From CAJXMH01 sp964001305 (lineage in GTDB: Bacteria; Bacteroidota; Bacteroidia; Flavobacteriales_E; Vicingaceae): a stretch of 64,000 nt of DNA. Position numbers and translations under genes: made by a program. The stretch is from assembly GCA_964001305.1 (NCBI GenBank), contig CAXFAI010000036.1, positions 62,001 to 126,000 on the forward strand. Direction: 5' to 3'. Shown here piece after piece: positions 52,797-61,587 of this stretch; within the stretch, counting starts at the first letter, position 1; every line of letters begins with the position of its first letter. Under the pieces are notes generated by a model that was not told the DNA's origin, made no database searches, and worked only from the letters and a program-made list of their open reading frames with translations.

Positions 52797-53717
52797 CTAG
52801 TTATTTAGCGCATTATCCATGGCATAAGAAGCTACAGCTTGAAAATCGTGGGTAGCGTTTGGAATGGATAGATAGGTCCAATTAAAAGTACTAGAAGAAT
52901 GATTAGCTTGAACTTGACTTTGATTGTAGAAATACTGTGCACGAGCTAAGCGATTAGTACCTTGTTGATCAACTGTTGAGTTTCGCCTTAAAGAACTTGC
53001 ATTGGGATCATTATCGGCTTCCCCAACAACTACAGTGGTTTGTCTACTATAAAAAGCCGCCATACTATTGGCTAAAACAGGAGCTTTGGCTAAGCCATAA
53101 GGAAAATCAATTTGAAAATCAGGTATGGTATACCAACCTGCTGAAGCCACAACGGCATGTTGAATTCGTGATTGTGGTTTAAAATACAAAAACCGATGTA
53201 GAAACTGTGCTCCGGCCGAAAAACCGATGGCGTTATAGGTTTCTACATTTATGGAAGTCGAATTTCTCAAGAAGTCGAAAATGGGTTCAATCAAAGAAAA
53301 GGTCCACTCTTCTTCTGGGTTTAAGCTTTCCGGACTAGGACGGTCGCCATCTTCAAATACATTTCCCAAATTGTAAGCATCTGAGCCACGAAAATAGGTC
53401 TGTGAAAACTCAGGCACTATGAGTATGTTCCGATATAAATTAGCCTTGGAAATCAATTCATCACGACTCTCTTTGGCATCTCTTCCCGCACCATGAAAAA
53501 TAAACACTACAGGGGCAAATTCATTTACGCCATCTGGCACATGATAATAAACGGTAATTGGCTTATCCGCTAAAGGACTGTAATCATTATACACAAACGA
53601 ACCAGTTCCTTGAAGCTGAATATTAGCTCCCACTTCATCTTCTTCAAATTCTTCATTCTTATCGCAAGAAACAAGTAAAATAACGGCAAAAAGCCATATC
53701 AAATAGCGACTAATCAT
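52797..53717 (-). CDS. Alpha/beta-hydrolase lipoprotein, PHB-depolymerase/esterase-like
   Basis: The 306-residue protein starts MISRYLIWLFAVILLVSC, a lipoprotein signal ending at Cys18. The mature part has an alpha/beta-hydrolase core with PVVFIFHGAGRDAKES (oxyanion HGAG) and the nucleophile elbow AIGFSAGAQFLHRF (GFSAG). The closing His lies in PNATHDFQAV. The frame opens 19 codons earlier, but the ATG at 53717 gives the signal peptide. It is likely a periplasm- or surface-anchored esterase; the substrate is unknown. Confidence 0.78.
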   Translation of the reverse strand: MISRYLIWLFAVILLVSCDKNEEFEEDEVGANIQLQGTGSFVYNDYSPLADKPITVYYHVPDGVNEFAPVVFIFHGAGRDAKESRDELISKANLYRNILIVPEFSQTYFRGSDAYNLGNVFEDGDRPSPESLNPEEEWTFSLIEPIFDFLRNSTSINVETYNAIGFSAGAQFLHRFLYFKPQSRIQHAVVASAGWYTIPDFQIDFPYGLAKAPVLANSMAAFYSRQTTVVVGEADNDPNASSLRRNSTVDQQGTNRLARAQYFYNQSQVQANHSSSTFNWTYLSIPNATHDFQAVASYAMDNALNN

Positions 53718-53795
53718 ATACTTTCTATTTTGAAAAAAGGTAAAATTAGAGCTTGAAGCCTCGCTTAATTGCATACCAAAATATCAAATTATTAC

Positions 53796-55289
53796 CTACC
53801 AATTTTTCGATTTGAGTATTTCAGCCATGCGTTGCACTTTTCTTCGGACTACAGGAGTTCGTACGGATGAATAGCCAAAAATTAAGCCTTGCTCCTTGGA
53901 TTCACCAATAAAACATTTGCTGTAGGCATGAGCCAACAAATGCTTTTTTGCAAGCTGATTACAAAGTGCTTGATCTTGATTTCCTCTGGGAATAGAAGCG
54001 AGCAAATGCAAACTTTTAACTCCCGTCATTTGAAGCGGCATTTTATTTCCCAAAAGGGCTTCATACTCATCCACAAAAACTTTTTTTCTCGCCTCTGCCA
54101 CCTCAACTACTTTCTTAATGTGCGAATAGATATATTTCTTCTCAATAAATTGATTTAAAACCACTTGAATGGATGGTGCTACAAAACGATGGGAGTGCTT
54201 TAGTAGGGATTCAACAGCCTCTAGCAAATAAGGAGGAACTACCATATAACCTATACGAATAGAAGGATGAAGCAATCGATTAAACGTCCCTAAAAATACC
54301 GTACGCTGATTTTTATCCATGCTAAATAAAGAAGGCAAGGCATCTGAAAAGTTATTGACCTCATGTTCGTAATCGTTTTCTATGATAAAGGAATTGTTCT
54401 TTTGCGCCCATTCCAAAAGCTCATGTCTTCTTTTTAAACTCATCCGAATTCCTTTTGGATAGTGATTCGATGGAGTTACATGCATCAATTTAGCTTTTTT
54501 ATGGGCTTGGCTTTCCATCTCTTCTAATCGGATACCTTCTTGATCAACACCCACTCCAATCATATTGGCTCTTAAGCTACTGAAGATGGATTTTACATTT
54601 GGAAATGTTGGATTTTCAACCAGAATGGTATCTCCGGGATTCATCAACACACTACCCATAATGTAAAGCGATTGAAGTGATCCAGACACAATGATTATTT
54701 GTGAGCTTTCGCATTTGATGCCTCGACTTAGGTTTAAGTATGTGGCTAAGCTTTTTTTCAACTGCTCATTTCCAGAAGATGGAGAATAGGACAATGCAGA
54801 AGATTTGATGTATCGCCAATATGAATTGGCCAAATTCTTCCATTGATTGACAGGAAAAATATCCAATGGTGGCAAACCTGGTCGAAAGGCGATACTCTTA
54901 TCATCAGTAGTGTTCAGCTGACCAACATTTTGCATGAATGACTTGCCCATCAACGACAATTCAGGATACTGAATGTCTGGGTTTACGCTTGGTCGTTCAT
55001 CGGCTAAGGAGGCATTGATTGCTTTCACCTTATATCCTGAACCAACCAAAGAAGTAATATAACCTTCTAAACTTAGCAGCTCATAAGCTTTTAGCACAGT
55101 GCTTCGAGAAACGGATAACTCTTCTGCCAAAATACGGCTAGGACTAAGCTGTATTTCAGCAGGTAAATCTGCATTTAAAATACTGCCCTTTATGGCTTCG
55201 TATAATAGAAAATAAAGACTTTTCTTTTCGGTGTTTTGAGCTACTTTTTGATTAAAGGATTGCTTCACCTTATCGACTACTGCATTCAA
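53796..55289 (-). CDS. MocR-type regulator (GntR + aminotransferase-like) lacking the PLP lysine
   Basis: The 497-residue protein joins a GntR winged helix (residues 24-90, LSPSRILAEELSVSRSTVLKAYELL) to a fold-type I aminotransferase domain. Asp306 and Tyr307 of IENDYEHE, the usual PLP-ring contacts, are present. But the Schiff-base lysine is missing: the segment that reads GTFSK in GabR reads GTFNR here (Arg338 of LGTFNRLLHPSIRIGYM). The start is TTG at 55289. It is divergent from the lamin-tail gene cluster, and two direct repeats overlap its start. Confidence 0.88.
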   Translation of the reverse strand: MNAVVDKVKQSFNQKVAQNTEKKSLYFLLYEAIKGSILNADLPAEIQLSPSRILAEELSVSRSTVLKAYELLSLEGYITSLVGSGYKVKAINASLADERPSVNPDIQYPELSLMGKSFMQNVGQLNTTDDKSIAFRPGLPPLDIFPVNQWKNLANSYWRYIKSSALSYSPSSGNEQLKKSLATYLNLSRGIKCESSQIIIVSGSLQSLYIMGSVLMNPGDTILVENPTFPNVKSIFSSLRANMIGVGVDQEGIRLEEMESQAHKKAKLMHVTPSNHYPKGIRMSLKRRHELLEWAQKNNSFIIENDYEHEVNNFSDALPSLFSMDKNQRTVFLGTFNRLLHPSIRIGYMVVPPYLLEAVESLLKHSHRFVAPSIQVVLNQFIEKKYIYSHIKKVVEVAEARKKVFVDEYEALLGNKMPLQMTGVKSLHLLASIPRGNQDQALCNQLAKKHLLAHAYSKCFIGESKEQGLIFGYSSVRTPVVRRKVQRMAEILKSKNW

Positions 55290-55319
55290 ATTGGTATCTT
55301 AAAAAATGAATAATTGGTA
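55290..55319. promoter_or_regulatory. Candidate MocR operator (direct repeat)
   Basis: ATTGGTA occurs at 55290-55296 and 55313-55319, 23 bp apart (about two turns) in the same orientation. On the minus strand this reads TACCAAT. MocR proteins such as GabR and PdxR bind spaced direct repeats of similar sequence (ATACCA in GabR). Confidence 0.4.
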
Positions 55320-55404
55320 CGCTAAATGTACTCAATTCTCTTCTTCCTTTGGAGCATTCTACTTAAAAGGCCTTGCGCCTTTGGCTAACTTAATCTTATT
55401 CAAA

Positions 55405-56742
55405 ATGAAAAAAATATACCTCCTTTTAGCGCTTTTCGTAGGCTTTCAATTTAGCTACGGACAATTGATTATCAATGAAGTACTTTATGACCCATCAAAC
55501 AATAATTTAGACGGCGATGCCAATGGTGATGGGGTTTACAGTCAAAACGATGACTCTTTTATAGAACTTTACAACAACAGCAGTACTGCATTTGACATTA
55601 GTGGATATCAAATTTGGGATGACACGAGCTCTGCCGGCACAAACCAATTTACCTTTCCCGCCAATACATTAGTGCCAGCTAATGAAGCTATTGTAGTTTT
55701 TGGTGGAGGCACAATTACAGGAACTTTTGGAAATGCTGTGGTATTAAGTGCTTCAACTGGTCTAAACTTTGACAACTCAGGTGAAGTGATTGGAATTAAA
55801 GATGCCAATGGCTCTTGGGCCTTGTTATTTGATTCGGATGCACTTTCTAATAATCCAAACGAATCTTACACTAGATACCCTGATGTAACTGGAGCATTCA
55901 TTCAACACAGTGACTCGACCGCCCTTTTGTTTTCTCCTGGCACTAGAACTGATGGAACTGCATTTAGCTCAAATCAATCGGCCTTAATCATAAACGAGGT
56001 TTTGTATGACCCATCAAATAGTGGTTTAGATGGTGATGCGAATGGCGATGGGGTTTACAGTCAAGATGATGACTCCTTTATTGAAATTTACAACCCAAAC
56101 AACTCTGCCTTTGATATCAGCGGTTATGAAATTTGGGATGATACCACTTCAGGTGGCACCAACCAATATACTTTTCCTGCCAATACTTTAGTACCTGCCA
56201 ATGAAGCTGTAGTAGTTTTTGGAGGTGGTACTTTAACAGGCACATTTGGAACTGCTTTGGTTTTAAATGCAGTTAATGGATTTAACTTTAACAACTCAGG
56301 TGAAGTAATTGGAATTAAGGATGCCAATGGAAATTGGGTCCTATTCTTTGATTCTGATGCATTGTCTAACAATCCTAACGAATCTTACACTCGATTTCCT
56401 GACATTAGCGGTCCATTTTTACAACATGGAGATACAACAACGGTATTATTTTCTCCGGGAACAAGAACAAATGGCACAGCATTTAGCACACTTTCTGGGA
56501 TTCAAGAAAAGAATCAATCCGTGAGTTTAAAAGTATATCCAAACCCCACTGAAGGCATTTTAAACATTGAAACAAGCGAAAAAATTGAAAGAATCGATAT
56601 CTTTAATATCACAGGCGTACTTGTAAAAAGTTACATTAAGCTGAATGCACAAATTGATGTCAGTGATTTGCCAAGTGGAGTTTTTATGCTTAGAGCCAAC
56701 ACACAAAATGGCACGACCACTTATCGCTTTGTTCGAAAATAA
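55405..56742 (+). CDS. Secreted protein with two lamin-tail domains and T9SS sorting domain
   Basis: The 445-residue protein starts at the ATG at 55405 (signal MKKIYLLLALFVGFQFSYGQ). It has two tandem lamin-tail domains of about 172 residues that are nearly identical (each has INEVLYDPSN, DGDANGDGVY with a Ca-binding-like loop, and LFSPGTRT.GTAF). The C-terminal 75 residues (VYPNPTEGILNIETSEKIER) are a T9SS type A domain. A third copy occurs in the next gene. It is probably surface-exposed, with a possible adhesion role. Confidence 0.8.
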   Translation: MKKIYLLLALFVGFQFSYGQLIINEVLYDPSNNNLDGDANGDGVYSQNDDSFIELYNNSSTAFDISGYQIWDDTSSAGTNQFTFPANTLVPANEAIVVFGGGTITGTFGNAVVLSASTGLNFDNSGEVIGIKDANGSWALLFDSDALSNNPNESYTRYPDVTGAFIQHSDSTALLFSPGTRTDGTAFSSNQSALIINEVLYDPSNSGLDGDANGDGVYSQDDDSFIEIYNPNNSAFDISGYEIWDDTTSGGTNQYTFPANTLVPANEAVVVFGGGTLTGTFGTALVLNAVNGFNFNNSGEVIGIKDANGNWVLFFDSDALSNNPNESYTRFPDISGPFLQHGDTTTVLFSPGTRTNGTAFSTLSGIQEKNQSVSLKVYPNPTEGILNIETSEKIERIDIFNITGVLVKSYIKLNAQIDVSDLPSGVFMLRANTQNGTTTYRFVRK

Positions 56743-56800
56743 ATAACCATTGGGACGGTTAACAACGTCCCAAATTTTGATTATCTCTAATCTCATTCCA

Positions 56801-57748
56801 ATGAAAATAAAATCCTCTTTTGGCTTATTCCTTGTTTTGTGCTGCTCATTTTTTACAGCTTGTGAAACGGAAGATATTGAGCCATCAATTATTGTATCTC
56901 TTTCTTCCAACCAACTTAGCATTTTTGAAGAGCAAGGCTCTGCCACGATCAGTGTTAGCTTAACTGCAGAAGCAGCTCAAGATGTTACCGTTGACTTATT
57001 TTTAAGTGGAACAGCACAAGGAAACGGACAAGATTATAGCATCAGTTCAACTTCACTAACCATAGGCAAAGGAAGTTTGAATGCAAGTACAAGCATACTT
57101 GCTGTTTCAGATACTTTAAAAGAAGGGGATGAAGACATTACGATAGCAATTGCCTCTGCAAGTGGAGCAAGCGTGAGTGAAACAGATAACCAAGTAACAC
57201 TTACTATTGAGGATGAAGATGTAGCTGCTACAGCTCAATTCATCATTAACGAAGTGCTTTACGACCCATCAAACAGCGGATTGGATGGCGATGCAAACGG
57301 AGATGGCGTTTATGATCAAGATGGTGATTCATTTATCGAATTGTACAACCCAAGTTCACGTGATTTTGATTTAGGAGGTTACGAAATTTGGGACGATACA
57401 TTGACTGGCTCCAATCAATACACCTTTCCTGCTGGAACAATTTTACCAGCAAAAAAAGCCATCGTTATTTTCGGAAGTGTTGACTTGAATGCAACTTCCA
57501 AGACATTTGGAGGAGCAATTGTGCTTTCTGCAGGTGCTGGGTTTAACTTCAACAATTCAGGTGAAATTATTGGTATTAAAGCTCCAAATGGCACTTTTTA
57601 CCTTTCTTTTAATTCAGATGAATTGTCGAACAACCCCAATGAGGCTTACACGAGAAATCCTGACATTACCGGCGAATTTGAACAACATGGTGTAAATACA
57701 ACTACGCTATTCTCACCAGGAACAAAAGTCGACGGTAGCGCATTTTAA
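56801..57748 (+). CDS. Lipoprotein with Calx-beta and lamin-tail domains
   Basis: The 315-residue protein starts MKIKSSFGLFLVLCCSFFTAC, a lipoprotein signal. A Calx-beta domain follows (SIFEEQGSATISVSLTAEA to DEDITIAIASASG), then a lamin-tail domain with the same INEVLYDPSNSGLDGDANGD start as the two in the gene before. It ends exactly at the end of that domain (LFSPGTKVDGSAF) with no T9SS tail, so anchoring is by the lipid. The gene lies 58 bp after the previous one. Confidence 0.78.
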   Translation: MKIKSSFGLFLVLCCSFFTACETEDIEPSIIVSLSSNQLSIFEEQGSATISVSLTAEAAQDVTVDLFLSGTAQGNGQDYSISSTSLTIGKGSLNASTSILAVSDTLKEGDEDITIAIASASGASVSETDNQVTLTIEDEDVAATAQFIINEVLYDPSNSGLDGDANGDGVYDQDGDSFIELYNPSSRDFDLGGYEIWDDTLTGSNQYTFPAGTILPAKKAIVIFGSVDLNATSKTFGGAIVLSAGAGFNFNNSGEIIGIKAPNGTFYLSFNSDELSNNPNEAYTRNPDITGEFEQHGVNTTTLFSPGTKVDGSAF

Positions 57749-57751
57749 ATC

Positions 57752-59125
57752 ATGGAATATTTACCACCCATCATATCACTGATAGTCATTGTAATTGTGG
57801 CCAGACTTTTATTAAAAAAGTACTACCCACATGCTGTGCTGTTGCTTGCTGGTTTGTTGATGATTGTTATTGCTAAGTTTTTGGGTCAACCCATGCCTGG
57901 TATTAAAGAATCAACTGGCTGGGGTGGTTTCGACCTATTCGTGTACATCAAAGAGTCTTTTGGTAAAACCAATATTGGAGTTGGCTTAATGATTATGGCC
58001 ATTGGAGGTTTTGTTGCCTACATCGACAAAATAGGAGCTTCAGATGCTTTGGTTTACATCGCTATGAAACCCTTGGCGATGCTGAAAAAATACCCTCATC
58101 TGACAACCGTGACAGTACTTCCGATAGGTCAATTACTGTTTGTATGTATTCCTTCGGCAGCTGGATTAGGCTTACTGCTCATGGCTTCCATTTTTCCAAT
58201 TCTCATTAAACTTGGTGTCAGCAGACTTTCGGCAGTTTCCGTAATTACTGCCTGCACTGCCTTCGGAATTGGTCCTGCCTCAGCAATTACAGCGAGAGCT
58301 ACAACCATTGCCGAAGAAGATTCCATCGTGTACTTCTTGGATCATCAACTGCCGTTAATTGCTCCTCTGTGCATATTATTAATGATTAGTTATTATTTCA
58401 CCAACAGGTATTTCGATGCTAAAAATGGACAGCAAAAAACGGATACTGTTTCAGAAATAAAAACAGACAAAATCAGTTTAAAAGCACCATTGTATTATGC
58501 AATTATACCCGTGTTGCCACTGATTTTATTGATCGTTTTTTCGGCATTCTTTCAATTTTTCCCAATTCCAATCGAGCTAGATACTACCACAGCCATGTTT
58601 ATCAGCCTTTTTGTGGCTATGCTTTTTGAGTTGTTTCACAAAAGAAATTTCGGCGAGGTACTCAAATCGCTGCAAGTATTTTGGAATGGAATGGGGAACA
58701 TTTTTAAGACCGTTGTTACCCTGATTATCGCAGCCGACATTTTCTCCAAAGGTTTAATTGCTTTAGGATTTATCGATGGCCTGATTGACTCTTCTCAAAG
58801 TTTGGGTTGGGGTGGCGTAGGTATCGGAATTGTCATGGCTGTTATGATCTTTTTGGCTTCCATGTTAATGGGCAGTGGCAATGCTTCTTTTTTCGCTTTT
58901 GCTCCTCTAATTCCAAAATTGGCCAAGCAGTTAGGTGTAAGCAGCATTAGCATGATTTTACCCATGAACCTTGCCGCTTCTATGGGAAGAACAGTTTCGC
59001 CAGTTGCAGGCGTTTTAATTGCAACCTCTGAAATTGCAGGAGTAAGCACTATGGAAATTGTGAAACGCAACATTATTCCATTCAGTGTTACACTCATTTT
59101 TCTATTGATTTATCACTTTATCTAA
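57752..59125 (+). CDS. dcuC: DcuC-family dicarboxylate carrier
   Basis: The 457-residue polytopic protein has about 12 hydrophobic segments and family motifs such as IPSAAGLGLLLMASIFPILI and GSGNASFFAFAPLIPKLAKQ. Relatives move C4-dicarboxylates including aspartate and fumarate across the inner membrane. It starts 3 bp after the lipoprotein gene and 7 bp before iadA, so it is in the same operon, and its likely job is uptake of the acidic product or substrate of IadA. Confidence 0.85.
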   Translation: MEYLPPIISLIVIVIVARLLLKKYYPHAVLLLAGLLMIVIAKFLGQPMPGIKESTGWGGFDLFVYIKESFGKTNIGVGLMIMAIGGFVAYIDKIGASDALVYIAMKPLAMLKKYPHLTTVTVLPIGQLLFVCIPSAAGLGLLLMASIFPILIKLGVSRLSAVSVITACTAFGIGPASAITARATTIAEEDSIVYFLDHQLPLIAPLCILLMISYYFTNRYFDAKNGQQKTDTVSEIKTDKISLKAPLYYAIIPVLPLILLIVFSAFFQFFPIPIELDTTTAMFISLFVAMLFELFHKRNFGEVLKSLQVFWNGMGNIFKTVVTLIIAADIFSKGLIALGFIDGLIDSSQSLGWGGVGIGIVMAVMIFLASMLMGSGNASFFAFAPLIPKLAKQLGVSSISMILPMNLAASMGRTVSPVAGVLIATSEIAGVSTMEIVKRNIIPFSVTLIFLLIYHFI

Positions 59126-59132
59126 TTAGCAG

Positions 59133-60272
59133 ATGTTAATTCTAAAAAACACACAACTATATAGTCCTGAAAGTCTTGGAAAGAAAGACATTTTGATCGG
59201 CGGAGGAAAAATCCTAGCCATAGAAGATCAAATTGAATTGTCTGGAAACTTGGTTCCCACCTGGGATGCAAAAGGAAAAACAGTTCTACCAGGCTTTATC
59301 GATCAGCACATTCATTTGATTGGTGCCGGTGGCAAACACGGTTTTTCATCCATGACGCCTGAGTTAAAATTAACAGAACTAGTTGAAGCTGGAACTACCA
59401 CCGCAGTGGGTTTGTTAGGTACAGATGGCTCTACCCGTAGCATTAAAAGTTTGTATGCGAAAGTAAAAGCATTAAATACGGAAGGAATTTCAGCCTACAT
59501 GTTCACCGGTTATTACGGTTTAGACCCTGTTCATATCATGGGTAATGTACAAGAAGATTTAATCTTTATCGATAAAGTTTTGGGTTGCAAAATTGCCATT
59601 ACCGACGTTCGCTCAGACTACCCGACTAATTTAGAATTGCTGCGCTTGCTTCGTCAGGTTAGAGTGGGCGGAATGATTGGTGAGAAAAAAGGGATTTTAC
59701 ACCTTCACCTTGGCGGTTTATCTACCAAAATGGATTCTTTGTTTGAGTTGGTTGAAAAGTATGAATTCCCAATTGAACACATCTCCCCTACTCATGTGGG
59801 AAGAACCAAAGAATTGTTTGAAGAAGCCATCCGCTTTGCCAAAATGGGGGGAATGATTGACATTACAACGGGAGCTTCAAAGTATACAGAACCCTACTTA
59901 TCGGTAGTGTATGCCCTAGAAAAGGGAGTGCCCATAGAAAAACTGACATTTAGCAGCGATGGCAATGCCGGCCTTGAGAAAAAAGATGAGCAAGGCAATG
60001 TAATTGGTTTCCGAAGAGCGCCGATTAATGAAAACTTTAATCAAGCGGTAGCTTTAGTAAAAGAGTCCAAAATGGATATTGGAGAGGCTTTTAAATTGAT
60101 TACCTCAAACCCTGCGCAAAACCTTGGACTTAAAAACAAAGGAAAAATTGCCGTTGGCGCTGATGCTGATTTTTGTTGTTTAAACGAAAATTTAGAGCTC
60201 ACCGATGTATTTGCCAATGGGAAGCAATTGATGGCAGATCAGCAACTCACCGTAAATAATAATTTCGAATGA
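59133..60272 (+). CDS. iadA: Isoaspartyl dipeptidase
   Basis: The 379-residue enzyme hydrolyses beta-aspartyl (isoaspartyl) dipeptides in the cytoplasm. The binuclear zinc site is visible: PGFIDQHIHLIGAGG (HxH), the Lys in VLGCKIAITDVRSDYP that is carboxylated in E. coli IadA, HLHLGGLST and ISPTHVGRT (His), and LTFSSDGNAG (Asp). The length is close to E. coli IadA. It overlaps the porin gene by 4 bp. Confidence 0.94.
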   Translation: MLILKNTQLYSPESLGKKDILIGGGKILAIEDQIELSGNLVPTWDAKGKTVLPGFIDQHIHLIGAGGKHGFSSMTPELKLTELVEAGTTTAVGLLGTDGSTRSIKSLYAKVKALNTEGISAYMFTGYYGLDPVHIMGNVQEDLIFIDKVLGCKIAITDVRSDYPTNLELLRLLRQVRVGGMIGEKKGILHLHLGGLSTKMDSLFELVEKYEFPIEHISPTHVGRTKELFEEAIRFAKMGGMIDITTGASKYTEPYLSVVYALEKGVPIEKLTFSSDGNAGLEKKDEQGNVIGFRRAPINENFNQAVALVKESKMDIGEAFKLITSNPAQNLGLKNKGKIAVGADADFCCLNENLELTDVFANGKQLMADQQLTVNNNFE

Positions 60273-61585
60273 AGAAATTACACACTAAATACCTAAAAGG
60301 CATTGCAGCCATATTTACTGTAGTTTGTATTCAAGCAGCAGGTCAGAACCCCAAACTGAATAAATACAACTTTGGTGAAGGATTAACACTAAGCGGCGAC
60401 AATGGCTATGAAGTCACTTTTAGCGGTTATATGCAACCTGCTATTGAAGTAAAAAATTATACCGGAAATGATGAAAAAGACAATTTAACTCGATTTCGTA
60501 TTCGGAGACTTCGATTCAGATTAGCTGGCGATGCAGCACAACAAAAAATAGACTATCGTTTTCAGATCGATTTAAGCGGTAGCTCAGAAGTAGCCGATGG
60601 AACAAATGAAATGTTGCTAGATGCATGGATACGGTATAGCATCACACGAAGAATTCGGATTACTTTCGGTCAGCGCTCTACCCCTACTGATAATCGAGAG
60701 CTTTTTATGGGCTCTAATACCTTGCAATTACCTGAACGTAGCAGACTAACCTCAGCATTTAGTAGTATTCGAGAATTTGGTCTTTTTCTAGAAGGACGAT
60801 TTCGGTTTAACAATGGCAGCTATTTAAAACCCTATTTAACTTTAACCAATGGCGATGGCATAAACTCTTTTGATGCCGATTTTGGCGGTCTTAAAGTAGG
60901 CGGACGAATCGACTATTTGCCCTTTGGTTTGTTCACCAATTTTGGTCAATTCAGACAAGTAGACATGGTTAGAGAAAGTGCCCCGAAATTGGTTGTTGGA
61001 GCTAACTACAGCATCAATCATGGTATGAGTAGTCGCCGAGGTAGAAACAGTGGTGCCATTCTTTATTTAGATGATGAAGGGGAATATTTATTACCAGACT
61101 ACACCAAATATGGCATCGACTTTTTATTCAAATACAGAGGTTTCTCAATGCTTGGAGAGTTTGTAGCTACTGAAGCTAGCGTACCAACAGACATCACGGG
61201 TAGAGTTAGAAACGATGGAACAGTTGCTTCCACCTTTGATGTAGATGGTGAAAGAGATGTAGAAAACTATGTAAAAGGGCGAATGATGCTCGGAAAAGGA
61301 TACAACATTCAAATAGGCTACATTTTTAAAAGCCTCATTTCCATTGATGCTCGCTATACCTACCTAGATGCTGATCAACATTCATTTTTAAATAATGGCA
61401 CCTTTTATAACCGTCCTCAGTATTACACCTTGGGCGTTTCCAAATACTTAGACCGTAGTTATGGAATTAAAATACAAGGTTCATTAACCTATGTAGAAGC
61501 TGAAGAAGGCAGCAACGACATATACAGCAATCCAATTAATGGGGATGAATGGATTGCCCGTTTAATAACCACCATATCGTTTTAA
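60269..61585 (+). CDS. OprP/OprO-like porin
   Basis: This 438-residue protein has a signal peptide (LKGIAAIFTVVCIQAAGQ) and the phosphate-selective porin family pattern: FSGYMQPAIEVKNYTGND, RFRIRRLRFRLAGDAAQQKI, and FGQRSTPTDNRELFMGSNTL. The strands carry many Arg and Lys, consistent with an anion-selective pore. A paralogue follows two genes on. Being in the iadA operon, it may admit acidic peptides rather than phosphate (inference). Confidence 0.85.
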   Translation: MKKLHTKYLKGIAAIFTVVCIQAAGQNPKLNKYNFGEGLTLSGDNGYEVTFSGYMQPAIEVKNYTGNDEKDNLTRFRIRRLRFRLAGDAAQQKIDYRFQIDLSGSSEVADGTNEMLLDAWIRYSITRRIRITFGQRSTPTDNRELFMGSNTLQLPERSRLTSAFSSIREFGLFLEGRFRFNNGSYLKPYLTLTNGDGINSFDADFGGLKVGGRIDYLPFGLFTNFGQFRQVDMVRESAPKLVVGANYSINHGMSSRRGRNSGAILYLDDEGEYLLPDYTKYGIDFLFKYRGFSMLGEFVATEASVPTDITGRVRNDGTVASTFDVDGERDVENYVKGRMMLGKGYNIQIGYIFKSLISIDARYTYLDADQHSFLNNGTFYNRPQYYTLGVSKYLDRSYGIKIQGSLTYVEAEEGSNDIYSNPINGDEWIARLITTISF

Positions 61586-61587
61586 GT

